Source: Candidatus Agathobaculum pullistercoris (GTDB taxonomy: Bacteria; Bacillota; Clostridia; Oscillospirales; Butyricicoccaceae). From it: a stretch of DNA of 64,000 nt. This document shows, in pieces, positions 17,700-28,352 of the stretch. The notes under the pieces were generated by a model. The model searched no databases. It saw nothing but the letters and a program-made list of their open reading frames with translations, and was not told the origin of the DNA. Position 1 is the stretch's first letter. Every line of letters starts with the position of its first letter. The DNA lies in contig DXFS01000010.1 of NCBI GenBank assembly GCA_019114345.1, forward strand, positions 1 through 64,000. Direction: 5' to 3'. The position numbers were made by a program, and so were the translations under genes.

Positions 17700-19358
17700 T
17701 TATTCCGGCGAGGTCCAGGTTTCCAGCCCCGCAAACGCATTGTATGGAGCGGGCTGATAATTGTCGATCAGCCCCTTGCGGATGATGATCTGATCGCACT
17801 CAAACGCGATCGGGACAATGGGCATTTCCTCAAGGAAAGTCTGGTAAAAACCGACGACATTATCGCCGCTGCGCATGGCCGCGATCGCGGAAGCCATGGA
17901 CTCACCCGAATAGCCGCCGTAGTTCAGGCTGCCGCCCGAGGAGAGCAGCGGCCGCAGGTCAAAGTCCGCAGTCAGCTGGGTTTCGCCGTAGTATACGTCG
18001 AAATCGCCCGACTGGAGGCGGGAGACAAAGGTTTCATACGGCTGCGCGTCCACCGTGACGCTTATGCCGTCCAGCGCGTTCCACGAGGCGGCGATCTGCT
18101 GGGCTGCCGCTACTTTGAAAGCATTGTCCGAATTGACCAGCAGGCGGATGGACAGAACGGTCTCCGCCTCGCTGCCGACGCCGGACGGGCTGGAACTGCC
18201 GTCGGACTCCGTCTCGCCGCTGTCGCTTTCCCCGCCCGAACCATCGCCTTCGCCGGTGTATTCGTTGTCTGTATATTCGTCCTCGGTATCGGACGGCTCG
18301 TCCTCGCTGCTGCCGCCGGTATCGCTCTGCAAAGCCTCGAGCAGCAGCTGGGCGGCTCCATTCGGGTCTGCGGACATGTTGAGCGACAGGCTGCTGTCTG
18401 CAGGCTGCGGGTTGACCGGCAGGATGGCAGGGTCGGCAAAGGTCTGCAGCTGCGTTTCGCACAGGCTCTGGCGGCTGAGCGCCGCGCTCAGCGCCCGCCG
18501 CACCCCGGAGCTCGACAGCAGGGGATCATTATAATTAAAGCCCAGATAATGCAGCGACGCGCTTGCAGTCTGCACGGTGTCCACCGAGCCGCCGACGTTG
18601 GGCGGGTTCGGGTCGATGCGCGATGCACGCATAAGCGACACGTCGCCTGTCTGGAAGCTTGACAGGGCGGTATCCGCGCGTGTCATAGTCACAAGCGTAA
18701 TGTGCCGGATCGAGCCGAGGAAGCCGCCGTGCCAGTTTTCATTGGCCTCAAGTGTCCACTGGTTTTCCCCCTCGACCGGCCGGTACGGCCCGGTGCCGTC
18801 GGCAAAGCTGCCGCTGTCGGCCGAGCCCTCCCGGTAGATCGGGATATCCAGCAGGCGCGGGAAATTGATATTGGGCGAGGAAAGCACGATGCGCACCTGG
18901 TTGGTGCCCACCGCCTCGATCGAGGAGACCTCGGTCAGCCGGTTGTAAAAAGGTGAGGACTCATTATAATGCGCGGCCTCCAGGCTGGCGACCACGTCCG
19001 CCGCGGTCAGCGGCTCGCCCGACCAGAAGGTCACGTCCCCGCGCAGGGTGAAGGTGAAGGTCGTGCCGTCGCCCTCATAGCTTTCGCACAGCACGTTTTC
19101 CGCAGTGAAATTGCTCGTCACCTCGAACAGGCCCTCGTACAGGGCCTCGCACAGCACGCGGTTGATATTCGTGTTGTCGAGCACCGGGTTAAGCGTTCCG
19201 CTCTGGTACCAGGCCAGGCCGAAATACGCGTCCGATACTTTGACGTTGTCCACCGGGCCCTGCTCCTCATCCCCGCCGATTATGCCGCAGGCGGTGCTCA
19301 GCGCGCACAGCGCAGCAAGCACCGCGGCAAGCGCACATTTTTTCCATTTTCTCATCAA
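17700..19358 (-). CDS. ABC transporter substrate-binding lipoprotein (peptide/oligopeptide SBP_bac_5-like)
   Basis: Lipobox LCALSTACG; SBP_bac_5 features (LCEALYEGLFEV, TFTLRGDVTFWSGEPLTAADVVASLE); acidic low-complexity insertion. Confidence 0.88.
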   Translation of the reverse strand: MMRKWKKCALAAVLAALCALSTACGIIGGDEEQGPVDNVKVSDAYFGLAWYQSGTLNPVLDNTNINRVLCEALYEGLFEVTSNFTAENVLCESYEGDGTTFTFTLRGDVTFWSGEPLTAADVVASLEAAHYNESSPFYNRLTEVSSIEAVGTNQVRIVLSSPNINFPRLLDIPIYREGSADSGSFADGTGPYRPVEGENQWTLEANENWHGGFLGSIRHITLVTMTRADTALSSFQTGDVSLMRASRIDPNPPNVGGSVDTVQTASASLHYLGFNYNDPLLSSSGVRRALSAALSRQSLCETQLQTFADPAILPVNPQPADSSLSLNMSADPNGAAQLLLEALQSDTGGSSEDEPSDTEDEYTDNEYTGEGDGSGGESDSGETESDGSSSPSGVGSEAETVLSIRLLVNSDNAFKVAAAQQIAASWNALDGISVTVDAQPYETFVSRLQSGDFDVYYGETQLTADFDLRPLLSSGGSLNYGGYSGESMASAIAAMRSGDNVVGFYQTFLEEMPIVPIAFECDQIIIRKGLIDNYQPAPYNAFAGLETWTSPE

Positions 19359-19380
19359 ACGGGCTTCTCCCTTTCCGTTG

Positions 19381-20181
19381 TTACAGGCAGATCATGCCGC
19401 CCTGCACGCCGCGCACGCCGTTTGTCTTGCGGTGTGACCAGAACTCGTCACTGTGGCACATGGTGCAGATGCCGCTGTCGATCACGTTTTCCGGCGAAAG
19501 GCCGGCGTCCAGCAGCAGCTTTACACCGATCCCCTGCAAGTCCACATGGAATTTGATGCCTTTTTCCTGGATATATGGCTGCACGAGCGCGCCGAGCTGC
19601 TGTTCCATCGCCTCGGGCACATCCGCGTCGGTCTCAAAGCACTCCTGCCGGATGGAAGGGCCGAGCACCGCGCGCAAGCTTTCGCGCCTTGTGCCGAGCT
19701 TTTCCGCCATCACGTCAACGGTTTTGGGCAGGATGCCGCCAGCCATCCCGCGCCAGCCCGCGTGGCACACGCCTGCGGTGTGGGTTTCGGGGTCGTACAG
19801 CAGGGTCACGACGCAGTCCGCGTAAAAGCCGATAAGCGGCGTGTCCGGCAGCGCGGTGACGATCGCGTCCGACTGCCACGCCATCGGCTTGTGCAGCCCC
19901 ATGCCGGCCTCCGCCTCGGTGACGACCGAGACTTCGGTCTCGTGGATCTGCTTTGTCAGTGTAAAGCGCTGTTCGTCCACGCCGACCGCCTGCGCCAGAC
20001 GGCGGTAGTTCTCGCGCACATTTTCCTCCGTATCCCCGCGGTTAAAGCCGAGATTGAGGCTTTCGCAGTGCCCGGTGCTTACGCCGCCGGACTTTGTGGT
20101 GAACGCATGCCGCACGGGCAGGCGGCGGCAGGTGTAGTAGACAAATGGGCCGCGCTGGATGCGGCACATGGACTGGTGCAT
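19381..20181 (-). CDS. pgeF: Peptidoglycan editing factor PgeF / polyphenol oxidase family (YfiH-like)
   Basis: TKQIHETEV, GFYADCVVTLLYDP, VCHAGWRGMAGGI motifs. Confidence 0.92.
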   Translation of the reverse strand: MHQSMCRIQRGPFVYYTCRRLPVRHAFTTKSGGVSTGHCESLNLGFNRGDTEENVRENYRRLAQAVGVDEQRFTLTKQIHETEVSVVTEAEAGMGLHKPMAWQSDAIVTALPDTPLIGFYADCVVTLLYDPETHTAGVCHAGWRGMAGGILPKTVDVMAEKLGTRRESLRAVLGPSIRQECFETDADVPEAMEQQLGALVQPYIQEKGIKFHVDLQGIGVKLLLDAGLSPENVIDSGICTMCHSDEFWSHRKTNGVRGVQGGMICL

Positions 20182-20495
20182 GCATTTTCCTCCTGCAAGG
20201 GGGCCTTTGCAGGCCCTGGCTATTCATTCCATTATAGCAAATCCCCTTCTGTTCCACAAGGGCGCGCCCGCCTGGTTTTCGAAAAACACCAAAATCTATA
20301 CAGGACAGGACGTGTTTTTCTTGACAGTTTGACCAACAGGCTTTACAATTGAATGTAGTTATAATACCTGCTGTAATATAGCCTGCGCCTGATTTTGCGC
20401 ACGGCTTTTTTCAAGGGCATTATTTCCACCGTGCGAGCCTGTTCAGGCGCCGCACATCACTACAATACACAAGACAGGGAGGACACACCAAAACA

Positions 20496-22037
<1,542 letters not shown>

Positions 22038-22041
22038 ACAG

Positions 22042-22073
22042 AAACGGACAGCTTTTGCGCTGTCCGTTTTTTT
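22042..22073 (+). terminator. Intrinsic terminator after rny
   Basis: aaacggacagcttttgcgctgtccgttttttt. Confidence 0.85.
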
Positions 22074-22086
22074 GTCCGCGCGCCCC

Positions 22087-22968
22087 TTATACGAAACGGC
22101 GCAAATGCTCCATGACCGCCTGGATCTGGGGCGAGATCCATTTATTCCGGTGATAAAGCAGCTGCTTCCAGACATCGATCGAAAAGTCCGGTACGGAAAG
22201 GCGCACTAGCCGGCCGGCTGCGACCGCATCATCAGTCACATAATCCGGCAGGAAGGACACGCCCGCTCCCTGTTCGAGCAGCGAACAGATACGGCCTGCA
22301 TTGCCGCTCTCCAGGACCGGTACAATCTCAAGCGACCGGCCGGCAAGCTGTTCATCCATCAGGCGGCGGTAGCTCATGCCCTTTTCGGTCAGCAGGAAGG
22401 GCTGGCGCACCAGCCCGGCCAGCGGGATTTCCCCGGCGCGGGCGAGCGGGTGCCCGCTGCCTGCGACAAAGTGCACGCCCACCTTCTCCTCATGCAGGAT
22501 CACGTATTCGGTATTGTAGATGTGGCTGTCCAGCGTCATGATCAGATCGACCTCGTTCTGGTTGACCAGCCGCAGCAGCTCGCTGGTTCCCGCGGCCAGC
22601 AGCTGCAGCGAGATACCGGGATACTGCGCGCGGAACGGCAGAAAGGCGCGCTCCGCGAATACGTCGCACAGCGAATCCGCCATGGCGACGCGCACGCAGC
22701 CGCGCAGTGTGCCCTCCCCGCGCATGCTGTCCTGCAGTTCCTCGGTAAGACGGCTGATCTCATGCGCGTATTTGAGCACCTCCCGGCCCTTTTCGGTCAG
22801 GGAAACCGTGTGGCCGACCCGCTCAAACAGCTGGGTGTGCAGCTCGTCCTCAAGCTGCCGGATGTGGAAGGATACCGTGGACTGCGAATAGCCCAGTTTT
22901 TCCGCCGCCCGCGTAAAGCCGCCCAGCTCGGCGGCATTGAGAAAGGTGGTCAGGTTTTTGATATCCAT
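22087..22968 (-). CDS. LysR family transcriptional regulator
   Basis: MDIKNLTTFLNAAELGGFTRAAEKLGYSQSTVSFHIRQLEDELHTQLFER; start trimmed to ATG at 22968. Confidence 0.93.
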   Translation of the reverse strand: MDIKNLTTFLNAAELGGFTRAAEKLGYSQSTVSFHIRQLEDELHTQLFERVGHTVSLTEKGREVLKYAHEISRLTEELQDSMRGEGTLRGCVRVAMADSLCDVFAERAFLPFRAQYPGISLQLLAAGTSELLRLVNQNEVDLIMTLDSHIYNTEYVILHEEKVGVHFVAGSGHPLARAGEIPLAGLVRQPFLLTEKGMSYRRLMDEQLAGRSLEIVPVLESGNAGRICSLLEQGAGVSFLPDYVTDDAVAAGRLVRLSVPDFSIDVWKQLLYHRNKWISPQIQAVMEHLRRFV

Positions 22969-22985
22969 GCAGTTCCTCCTGTACG

Positions 22986-23031
22986 ATCGAAAATATCGAT
23001 GCCGCATATCATAATAATCTGTTTTACAGAT
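22986..23031. promoter_or_regulatory. Pair of LysR-type T-N11-A operator boxes
   Basis: ATCGAAAATATCGAT (22986-23000) and ATCTGTTTTACAGAT (23017-23031), centres 31 bp apart in divergent intergenic region. Confidence 0.7.
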
Positions 23032-23051
23032 GCTTTGTTTCATTATATACT
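23023..23051 (+). promoter_or_regulatory. Sigma-A type promoter of AgcS-2
   Basis: TTTACA - 17 bp - TATACT. Confidence 0.7.
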
Positions 23052-23089
23052 ATAAGGTACTGGAAAACAAACAGGAAAGGAAAAGAGAA

Positions 23090-24511
23090 ATGGAAGTTTT
23101 GCATGGGGCGGGGCAGGCTGCAGTCAGTCTGATCCGCGCGGTTTACAATCTGTTGTGGGGGGATATTGTACAAATCCCGCTGCCGGGCGGAAGTTCGCTC
23201 GGCCTGTCGCTGCTGGTGATCATTCTGATCCCGGCGGGGATCTATTTTACCATCCGCACCCGCTTTCTGCCGTTCCGCCTGTTCCCGGAGATGCTCCGCG
23301 TGACCGCGGAGGGCAAGGGAGACGGGGAACGCGAGGGCATTTCCGGCCTGCAGGCACTGATCGTGTCTACGGCCTGCCGCGTGGGGATGGGCAACCTGGT
23401 CGGCGTGGTCGCGGCGATCTCCGCGGGCGGCGCGGGCGCGGTGTTCTGGATGTGGGTGATCGCGCTGCTTGGCTCGTCCACCGCGTTTGTCGAGGCAACG
23501 CTCGCACAGCTCTATAAGGAAAAGGATCCGCTTTACGGCGGCTACCGCGGCGGCCCGGCTTACTATATCCATCAGCTGTTCTGCAAGGGGAAGGCGCGCC
23601 GCCGTTCGGTGGTCGCGGTGCTGTTTGCGGTTTCGGGCCTGATCTGCTGGTGCGGCATCAGCCAGGTGATCGGCAACACGATCTCCTCCTCGTTTGAAAA
23701 CGCATTCCATGTCCCGCCGCTGTGGTCAACCATAGCGCTGGTCGCGGTTGCGGCGGTGATCGTGCTGCGGAAAAATGCCACCGTCAAGGTGCTGGACATC
23801 ATGGTGCCGATTATGGCGGGCTGCTACTTTGCTATGACGCTGTATATCATCATCCGCAACGCAGGCGCGCTGCCTGCCGTGTTCGAGCGTATCTTTCTTG
23901 AGGCCTTCGGCCTGCGGCAGGTCGTGGCAGGCGGCATCGGAGCGGTGATCATGAACGGCGCCAAGCGCGGCCTGTTCTCCAACGAGGCGGGCTCGGGCTC
24001 CGCTCCGTGTGCAGCTGCAGCGGCGGATATCAGCCACCCGGCCAAAGGCGGGCTGCTGCAGGCACTCGGCGTATTTATCGATACGCTGGTCATCTGCTCG
24101 TGTACGGCCATGATCATGCTGCTCACACCGGAGAGCCTGACCGGCGGTCTGGAGGGCATGGACCTGCTGCAGGCCTCGATGCAGTATCACCTGGGGGAAT
24201 TCGGCGTAATTTTTACCGCAGTCATCCTGTGGCTGTTCAGCTTCTCGACTTTTATCGGCATCCTGTTCTATGCACGGTCCAATGTCGCCTATCTGTTTGG
24301 GGACAAGTGGGCGTGGCAGACCGCATATAAGCTGCTTGCGCTGGTTATGCTGTTCATCGGCGGGCTGGCGGCCTACCAGTTTGTATGGGATCTGGGCGAC
24401 GTGGGCGTCGGATTGATGACGGTGTTCAATATGATCGCATTGATCCCTCTCGCCCCCAAGGCAATTGATTGCCTGCGGGATTATGAGCAAACACATCTTA
24501 AGAAGAAATAA
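23090..24511 (+). CDS. Sodium:alanine/glycine symporter family (AgcS-2)
   Basis: CRVGMGNLVGVVAAISAGGAGAVFWMW, LFSNEAGSGSAPCAAA; start trimmed to ATG 23090 after aggaaagg. Confidence 0.94.
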   Translation: MEVLHGAGQAAVSLIRAVYNLLWGDIVQIPLPGGSSLGLSLLVIILIPAGIYFTIRTRFLPFRLFPEMLRVTAEGKGDGEREGISGLQALIVSTACRVGMGNLVGVVAAISAGGAGAVFWMWVIALLGSSTAFVEATLAQLYKEKDPLYGGYRGGPAYYIHQLFCKGKARRRSVVAVLFAVSGLICWCGISQVIGNTISSSFENAFHVPPLWSTIALVAVAAVIVLRKNATVKVLDIMVPIMAGCYFAMTLYIIIRNAGALPAVFERIFLEAFGLRQVVAGGIGAVIMNGAKRGLFSNEAGSGSAPCAAAAADISHPAKGGLLQALGVFIDTLVICSCTAMIMLLTPESLTGGLEGMDLLQASMQYHLGEFGVIFTAVILWLFSFSTFIGILFYARSNVAYLFGDKWAWQTAYKLLALVMLFIGGLAAYQFVWDLGDVGVGLMTVFNMIALIPLAPKAIDCLRDYEQTHLKKK

Positions 24512-24512
24512 G

Positions 24513-24552
24513 AATTCCGCGCATCGGTCCAGCACAGATGCGCGGAATTTCC
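24513..24552 (+). terminator. Intrinsic terminator after AgcS-2
   Basis: aattccgcgcatc..gatgcgcggaatttcctt. Confidence 0.75.
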
Positions 24553-24656
24553 TTTATTTTGCCTATATTTAACACGGCCTTAACGCAAATGCCCTTGCAA
24601 TGCGGTCCGCTGCAATTTATCCTGAAAACAGAAAGATTGGAAAAGGGTGAGATTGC

Positions 24657-25583
24657 ATGCAGCAGACGCTTTCCGAAGCGGCTTGCCGGGTGGCTGGAGC
24701 ATATTTCGCAAAAAAGCGCCGTGTCGGCCGCTGCGCGATCCTGCTGGCGATCGTCTGTTTTGCGCTCGGAACCGAACTGATGCTTTTGCTTGGGCCATAT
24801 CTTGGCATGGAATTGGCAGCCTGCTGCGGCACGCTGCTGTGCGGTGCTCTGCTGTTTGGGATCGTTTTGTTCCGGAAGAAAAGGCAAAACCCGGGAGAGG
24901 GATATCTGGATACGGTGCGCCCCATGCTGGCGCGCGAACTTTATCCGGACTGTTCGTTTACCCTGCTGGGGACGCAGCAGCAAATGCAGCGGCGCCTCCA
25001 GGAGGCGTCGATCTGGGTGATCAGCGGAGAGCTGGAGGAATACGGCGGGTCGATCTGTCTGGCTACGCCGTCGGGGACGGTTTATGCGCACGACTTTACC
25101 GAGGACTGCCGCCCGGGCGACAGCGACAGCTGCGCAACGCAGGACTGGGTGGTGTATGAGCTGGCGCTTCCGCCCGGCAGCCCCTGGAAAGATATCGGGC
25201 TGGCACGGATCCGGCGCGGGCGCGCAGAGCAGAGCCGGATGGCCGGAGCGCTGCAAAATGCCCTGCACCGTCTGCCGCACAGGAAGGCGGACGGCCTGCA
25301 GGAGGAGCGGATTGAAGGGACCCCGCTGTTACTGTATTCAACCGACCTGGCGCATACACAGGCGGTATTGCGCCAGACAGGAGGCGGTGCATTGCAGGCG
25401 TTTTTCCGCGCGTGTGGCGGAGGCAGTACGGTTTGCTACTGCAGCGGCACATTATATGTCTTTGCGCAGGGACGGAGGCTGGACCAGCGCTGGAGCGGCG
25501 GCAGCCGGTTTGAAGAAGATGTGATTGCGCGCAATGCCGAGGCGGTCAGCCGGACCATCCATGCGGTAGCGGCGCTGGTATAA
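24657..25583 (+). CDS. Hypothetical membrane protein
   Basis: Long ORF with two N-terminal TM segments; no family recognised. Confidence 0.65.
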   Translation: MQQTLSEAACRVAGAYFAKKRRVGRCAILLAIVCFALGTELMLLLGPYLGMELAACCGTLLCGALLFGIVLFRKKRQNPGEGYLDTVRPMLARELYPDCSFTLLGTQQQMQRRLQEASIWVISGELEEYGGSICLATPSGTVYAHDFTEDCRPGDSDSCATQDWVVYELALPPGSPWKDIGLARIRRGRAEQSRMAGALQNALHRLPHRKADGLQEERIEGTPLLLYSTDLAHTQAVLRQTGGGALQAFFRACGGGSTVCYCSGTLYVFAQGRRLDQRWSGGSRFEEDVIARNAEAVSRTIHAVAALV

Positions 25584-25627
25584 GGCGTGATACGGGCTGG
25601 TAAAAAGACCGCAGGGAAAATTCTAAA

Positions 25628-25678
25628 TAAAAAGTTGCGGAGAACTGCCACACAGGGCGGTATTTCCGCAACTTTTTA
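25628..25678. terminator. Bidirectional terminator
   Basis: aaaaagttgcgga..tccgcaacttttt. Confidence 0.75.
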
Positions 25679-25741
25679 TGCAGAAGAATGCGGCCGTCCA
25701 GTCTGGAGCGAGCCGCCTGTATTGCTGCCGCGGCGGCGGGT

Positions 25742-26728
25742 TTACCGCACAATCAGATACACGGTGTATGCAACATAGATCAGCACCATTACCGCGCCCA
25801 CCGGGCGGGTGAGGCGGCCGCCGGCCTGCGTATCCGGCACATCATGGGTTTTGGCCAGACGCGCCGGGATGTAGAATACGGCTGTAATGCCAATCAGCAC
25901 CAGGCAATCGGTGATCGAGGTGGACAGAACCGGGATGGGCGTGATCACCGAGGACAGGCCAAGGATCAGCAGGATATTGAAGATGTTGGAACCGATGACA
26001 TTGCCCATGGCGATCTCGTTCTGTCCCTTGCGCGCGGCGACCAGTGAGGTGACCAGCTCGGGCAGGCTGGTGCCGATGGCGACGATGGTCAGCCCGATCA
26101 GCGTTTCAGACAGGCCGAACATGCGCGCGATGCCGGTTGCGCCGTTGACAGCCAGCTGGCCGCCGATGATGATGCACGCGAGGCCGAGCACGATGTTCAC
26201 GCCGATCAGGAGCGGGGGCATGAAGGCCTCCGCCCCGGTATCCTCCAGCGTGTTCCGGTTTTGCATCGCGGAACGGATCTGGAAGAACAGTGTCGCTGCA
26301 AAGAAAACGAGCAGGATGATACCCTCGATGCGCGAGATGGTAAGGTCGGGAGCGATCATCACGCACAGGACAACAGCCGCCAGCAGGGAAAGCGGCCAGT
26401 CGCGGCGCATGAGCGTGCGGTCCATCACAAGCGGGCAGACCACCGCGGACAGGCCCGCGACCACCAGAAGGTTGAAAATGTTCGAGCCGACGACATTGCC
26501 GACCGCGATCTCGTTTGCGCCCTGCAGGGCAGCGGTCAGACTGACGGCCAGCTCGGGCGCCGAGGTGCCGAAGGCGACGATGGTCAGGCCGACCAGCAGC
26601 GGTGAAACACCCAGCCGCCGCGCCAGGGCGGACGCGCCGGCTACAAATTTGTCCGCGCCCCATACGAGCAGCGCAAAGCCCACAATGAGCATGACAAAGG
26701 AAAGCATTTTGGAAAAACAACTCCTCAT
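25742..26728 (-). CDS. Calcium/sodium antiporter, CaCA family (YrbG-like)
   Basis: Two inverted repeats with GVSPLLVGLTIVAFGTSAPELAVSL and GLSETLIGLTIVAIGTSLPELVTSL; start is approximate (N-terminal extension of the ORF overlaps the leader RNA). Confidence 0.9.
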   Translation of the reverse strand: MRSCFSKMLSFVMLIVGFALLVWGADKFVAGASALARRLGVSPLLVGLTIVAFGTSAPELAVSLTAALQGANEIAVGNVVGSNIFNLLVVAGLSAVVCPLVMDRTLMRRDWPLSLLAAVVLCVMIAPDLTISRIEGIILLVFFAATLFFQIRSAMQNRNTLEDTGAEAFMPPLLIGVNIVLGLACIIIGGQLAVNGATGIARMFGLSETLIGLTIVAIGTSLPELVTSLVAARKGQNEIAMGNVIGSNIFNILLILGLSSVITPIPVLSTSITDCLVLIGITAVFYIPARLAKTHDVPDTQAGGRLTRPVGAVMVLIYVAYTVYLIVR

Positions 26729-26756
26729 TTCGGTTTGGAAGCGGCTGCACGCATGA

Positions 26757-26882
26757 AAAAAGACTTTTATTGCGCCTGCGGCAATAAAAGTCTCGCTGCT
26801 TGCGGTGCGGCACGGGCCGGCGGCTGCCGGCCGGACTGACGATGCCGACCACGCCAAATGACGTGAGCTACTCCCTTTTGTA
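26757..26882 (-). promoter_or_regulatory. yybP-ykoY (Mn2+) type riboswitch with overlapping terminator
   Basis: Minus strand: aaaagggagtagctcacgtcatttggcg...caagcagcgagacttttattgccgcaggcgcaataaaagtctttttt; conserved GGGAGTAG and AGCGAGAC-TTTTA blocks. Confidence 0.78.
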
Positions 26883-26889
26883 ATAGAAA

Positions 26890-26918
26890 AGTATAGCGGA
26901 TGGGACAGGATTAGTCAA
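26890..26918 (-). promoter_or_regulatory. Promoter of riboswitch-CaCA transcript
   Basis: Minus strand TTGACT - 17 bp - TATACT, transcript start just upstream of the riboswitch. Confidence 0.75.
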
Positions 26919-26936
26919 TGAAAACTTAGAAAAAAC

Positions 26937-26965
26937 TTTACAAGCCGCGCATAAACCGCTATACT
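26937..26965 (+). promoter_or_regulatory. Promoter of prfB
   Basis: TTTACA - 17 bp - TATACT. Confidence 0.75.
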
Positions 26966-27001
26966 ATAAAGTGCTGAAAAATACAATGAAGGAGCATTTT
27001 C

Positions 27002-28126
27002 ATGCTGCAATTCGAGGAATATAAGGTTAAGCTGAACAATCTCAAGCCCGATCTGGACGACCTGTACCAGTCGCTCGGCCTGGAAAAGGCAAAGCGCGAG
27101 GTGGAGGAGCTGGAGATCAAATCCTCCCAGCCCGGATTTTGGGACAATCCGGATGAAAGCCAGAAGATCGTCTCCCGCATGGGAGCGCTGAAGGGCAAGA
27201 TCGAGGCATACGACCACCTGCACAGCCTGTGCGACGACCTGCTCACTATCTGCGAGATGGCGATTGAGGAAAACGACGAGTCCATGCTCAGTGAACTCGA
27301 AAGCGGTTATAAGGAACTGGAGGACGGCATCGCGGAGCAGAAGCTGTCCACCCTGCTGACCGGCGAGTACGACAAAAACAACGCGCTTGTCTCCTTCCAC
27401 GCGGGCGCGGGCGGCACCGAGGCGCAGGACTGGTGCGAAATGCTGTACCGCATGTATACCCGCTGGGCGGAGCGCCACGGCTATACCTATAAGATCATGG
27501 ACTATCAGGACGGTGAAGAAGCCGGCCTTAAGTCCGCGGATATCATCATCGAGGGTGAAAACGCATACGGCTTCCTTAAGGGCGAGTCGGGCGTTCACCG
27601 CCTGGTGCGTATTTCGCCGTTTGATGCGTCCGGCCGCCGCCATACCTCGTTCTCCGCAGTCGAGGTCATCCCGGACATTCCGGATGACTCGGCGGACTTT
27701 GAGATCAAGCCCGAGGATTACGAGATGCAGGTGTTCCGTTCGTCCGGCGCGGGCGGCCAGCACATCAACAAGACCTCGTCCGCGGTGCGCCTGATCCACA
27801 AGGCGACCGGCATCGTGGTCTCCTGCCAGACCGAGCGCAGCCAGTTCCAGAACAAGGACAACTGTCTGCGTATGCTGCGCAGCAAGCTGGTTGAGATCAA
27901 GGAGCGCGAGCACCTTGAGAAGATTTCGGATATCAAGGGCGACCAGAAAAAGATCGAATGGGGCAGCCAGATCCGTTCGTATGTGTTCATGCCCTATACG
28001 CTGGCCAAGGATACCCGCACGGGTTTTGAAAACGCCAATATCAATGCTGTGATGGATGGCGATATCGACGGGTTTATCAATGCATACCTGTCCGGCCTCG
28101 CAGCAGGAACCCTGTCCACCAAGTAA
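27002..28126 (+). CDS. prfB: Peptide chain release factor 2 (no internal frameshift)
   Basis: GAGGTEAQDWCEML, SPF anticodon-like tripeptide, RSSGAGGQHINKTSSAVRL. Confidence 0.96.
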   Translation: MLQFEEYKVKLNNLKPDLDDLYQSLGLEKAKREVEELEIKSSQPGFWDNPDESQKIVSRMGALKGKIEAYDHLHSLCDDLLTICEMAIEENDESMLSELESGYKELEDGIAEQKLSTLLTGEYDKNNALVSFHAGAGGTEAQDWCEMLYRMYTRWAERHGYTYKIMDYQDGEEAGLKSADIIIEGENAYGFLKGESGVHRLVRISPFDASGRRHTSFSAVEVIPDIPDDSADFEIKPEDYEMQVFRSSGAGGQHINKTSSAVRLIHKATGIVVSCQTERSQFQNKDNCLRMLRSKLVEIKEREHLEKISDIKGDQKKIEWGSQIRSYVFMPYTLAKDTRTGFENANINAVMDGDIDGFINAYLSGLAAGTLSTK

Positions 28127-28142
28127 GCGGATCCTGTACCGG

Positions 28143-28180
28143 ACCGCGCTGCCGCTTATGCGGCAGCGCGGTATTTTTTT
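28143..28180 (+). terminator. Intrinsic terminator after prfB
   Basis: accgcgctgccgcttatgcggcagcgcggtattttttt. Confidence 0.85.
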
Positions 28181-28352
28181 GCATTTCCAGCGGAAAGATG
28201 GAAAAATACCGCGCTGATAACAGTTTGTTCATGTTTTTTTCATAAGCCACCCATCAAAACCACGCATGACGGACACATTCGGATCGTATGCTGTAAACTG
28301 TACCCGGGAAGACCGCGGTGCGTATCATCATATCAGAAACGGAGATGGAACC

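Noticed and set aside
15579-18662. 1027-aa plus-strand ORF
   Set aside because: Lies antisense to nadE and the solute-binding protein gene; composition (His/Arg/Ala-rich, no domain signatures) is typical of a GC-rich shadow frame.
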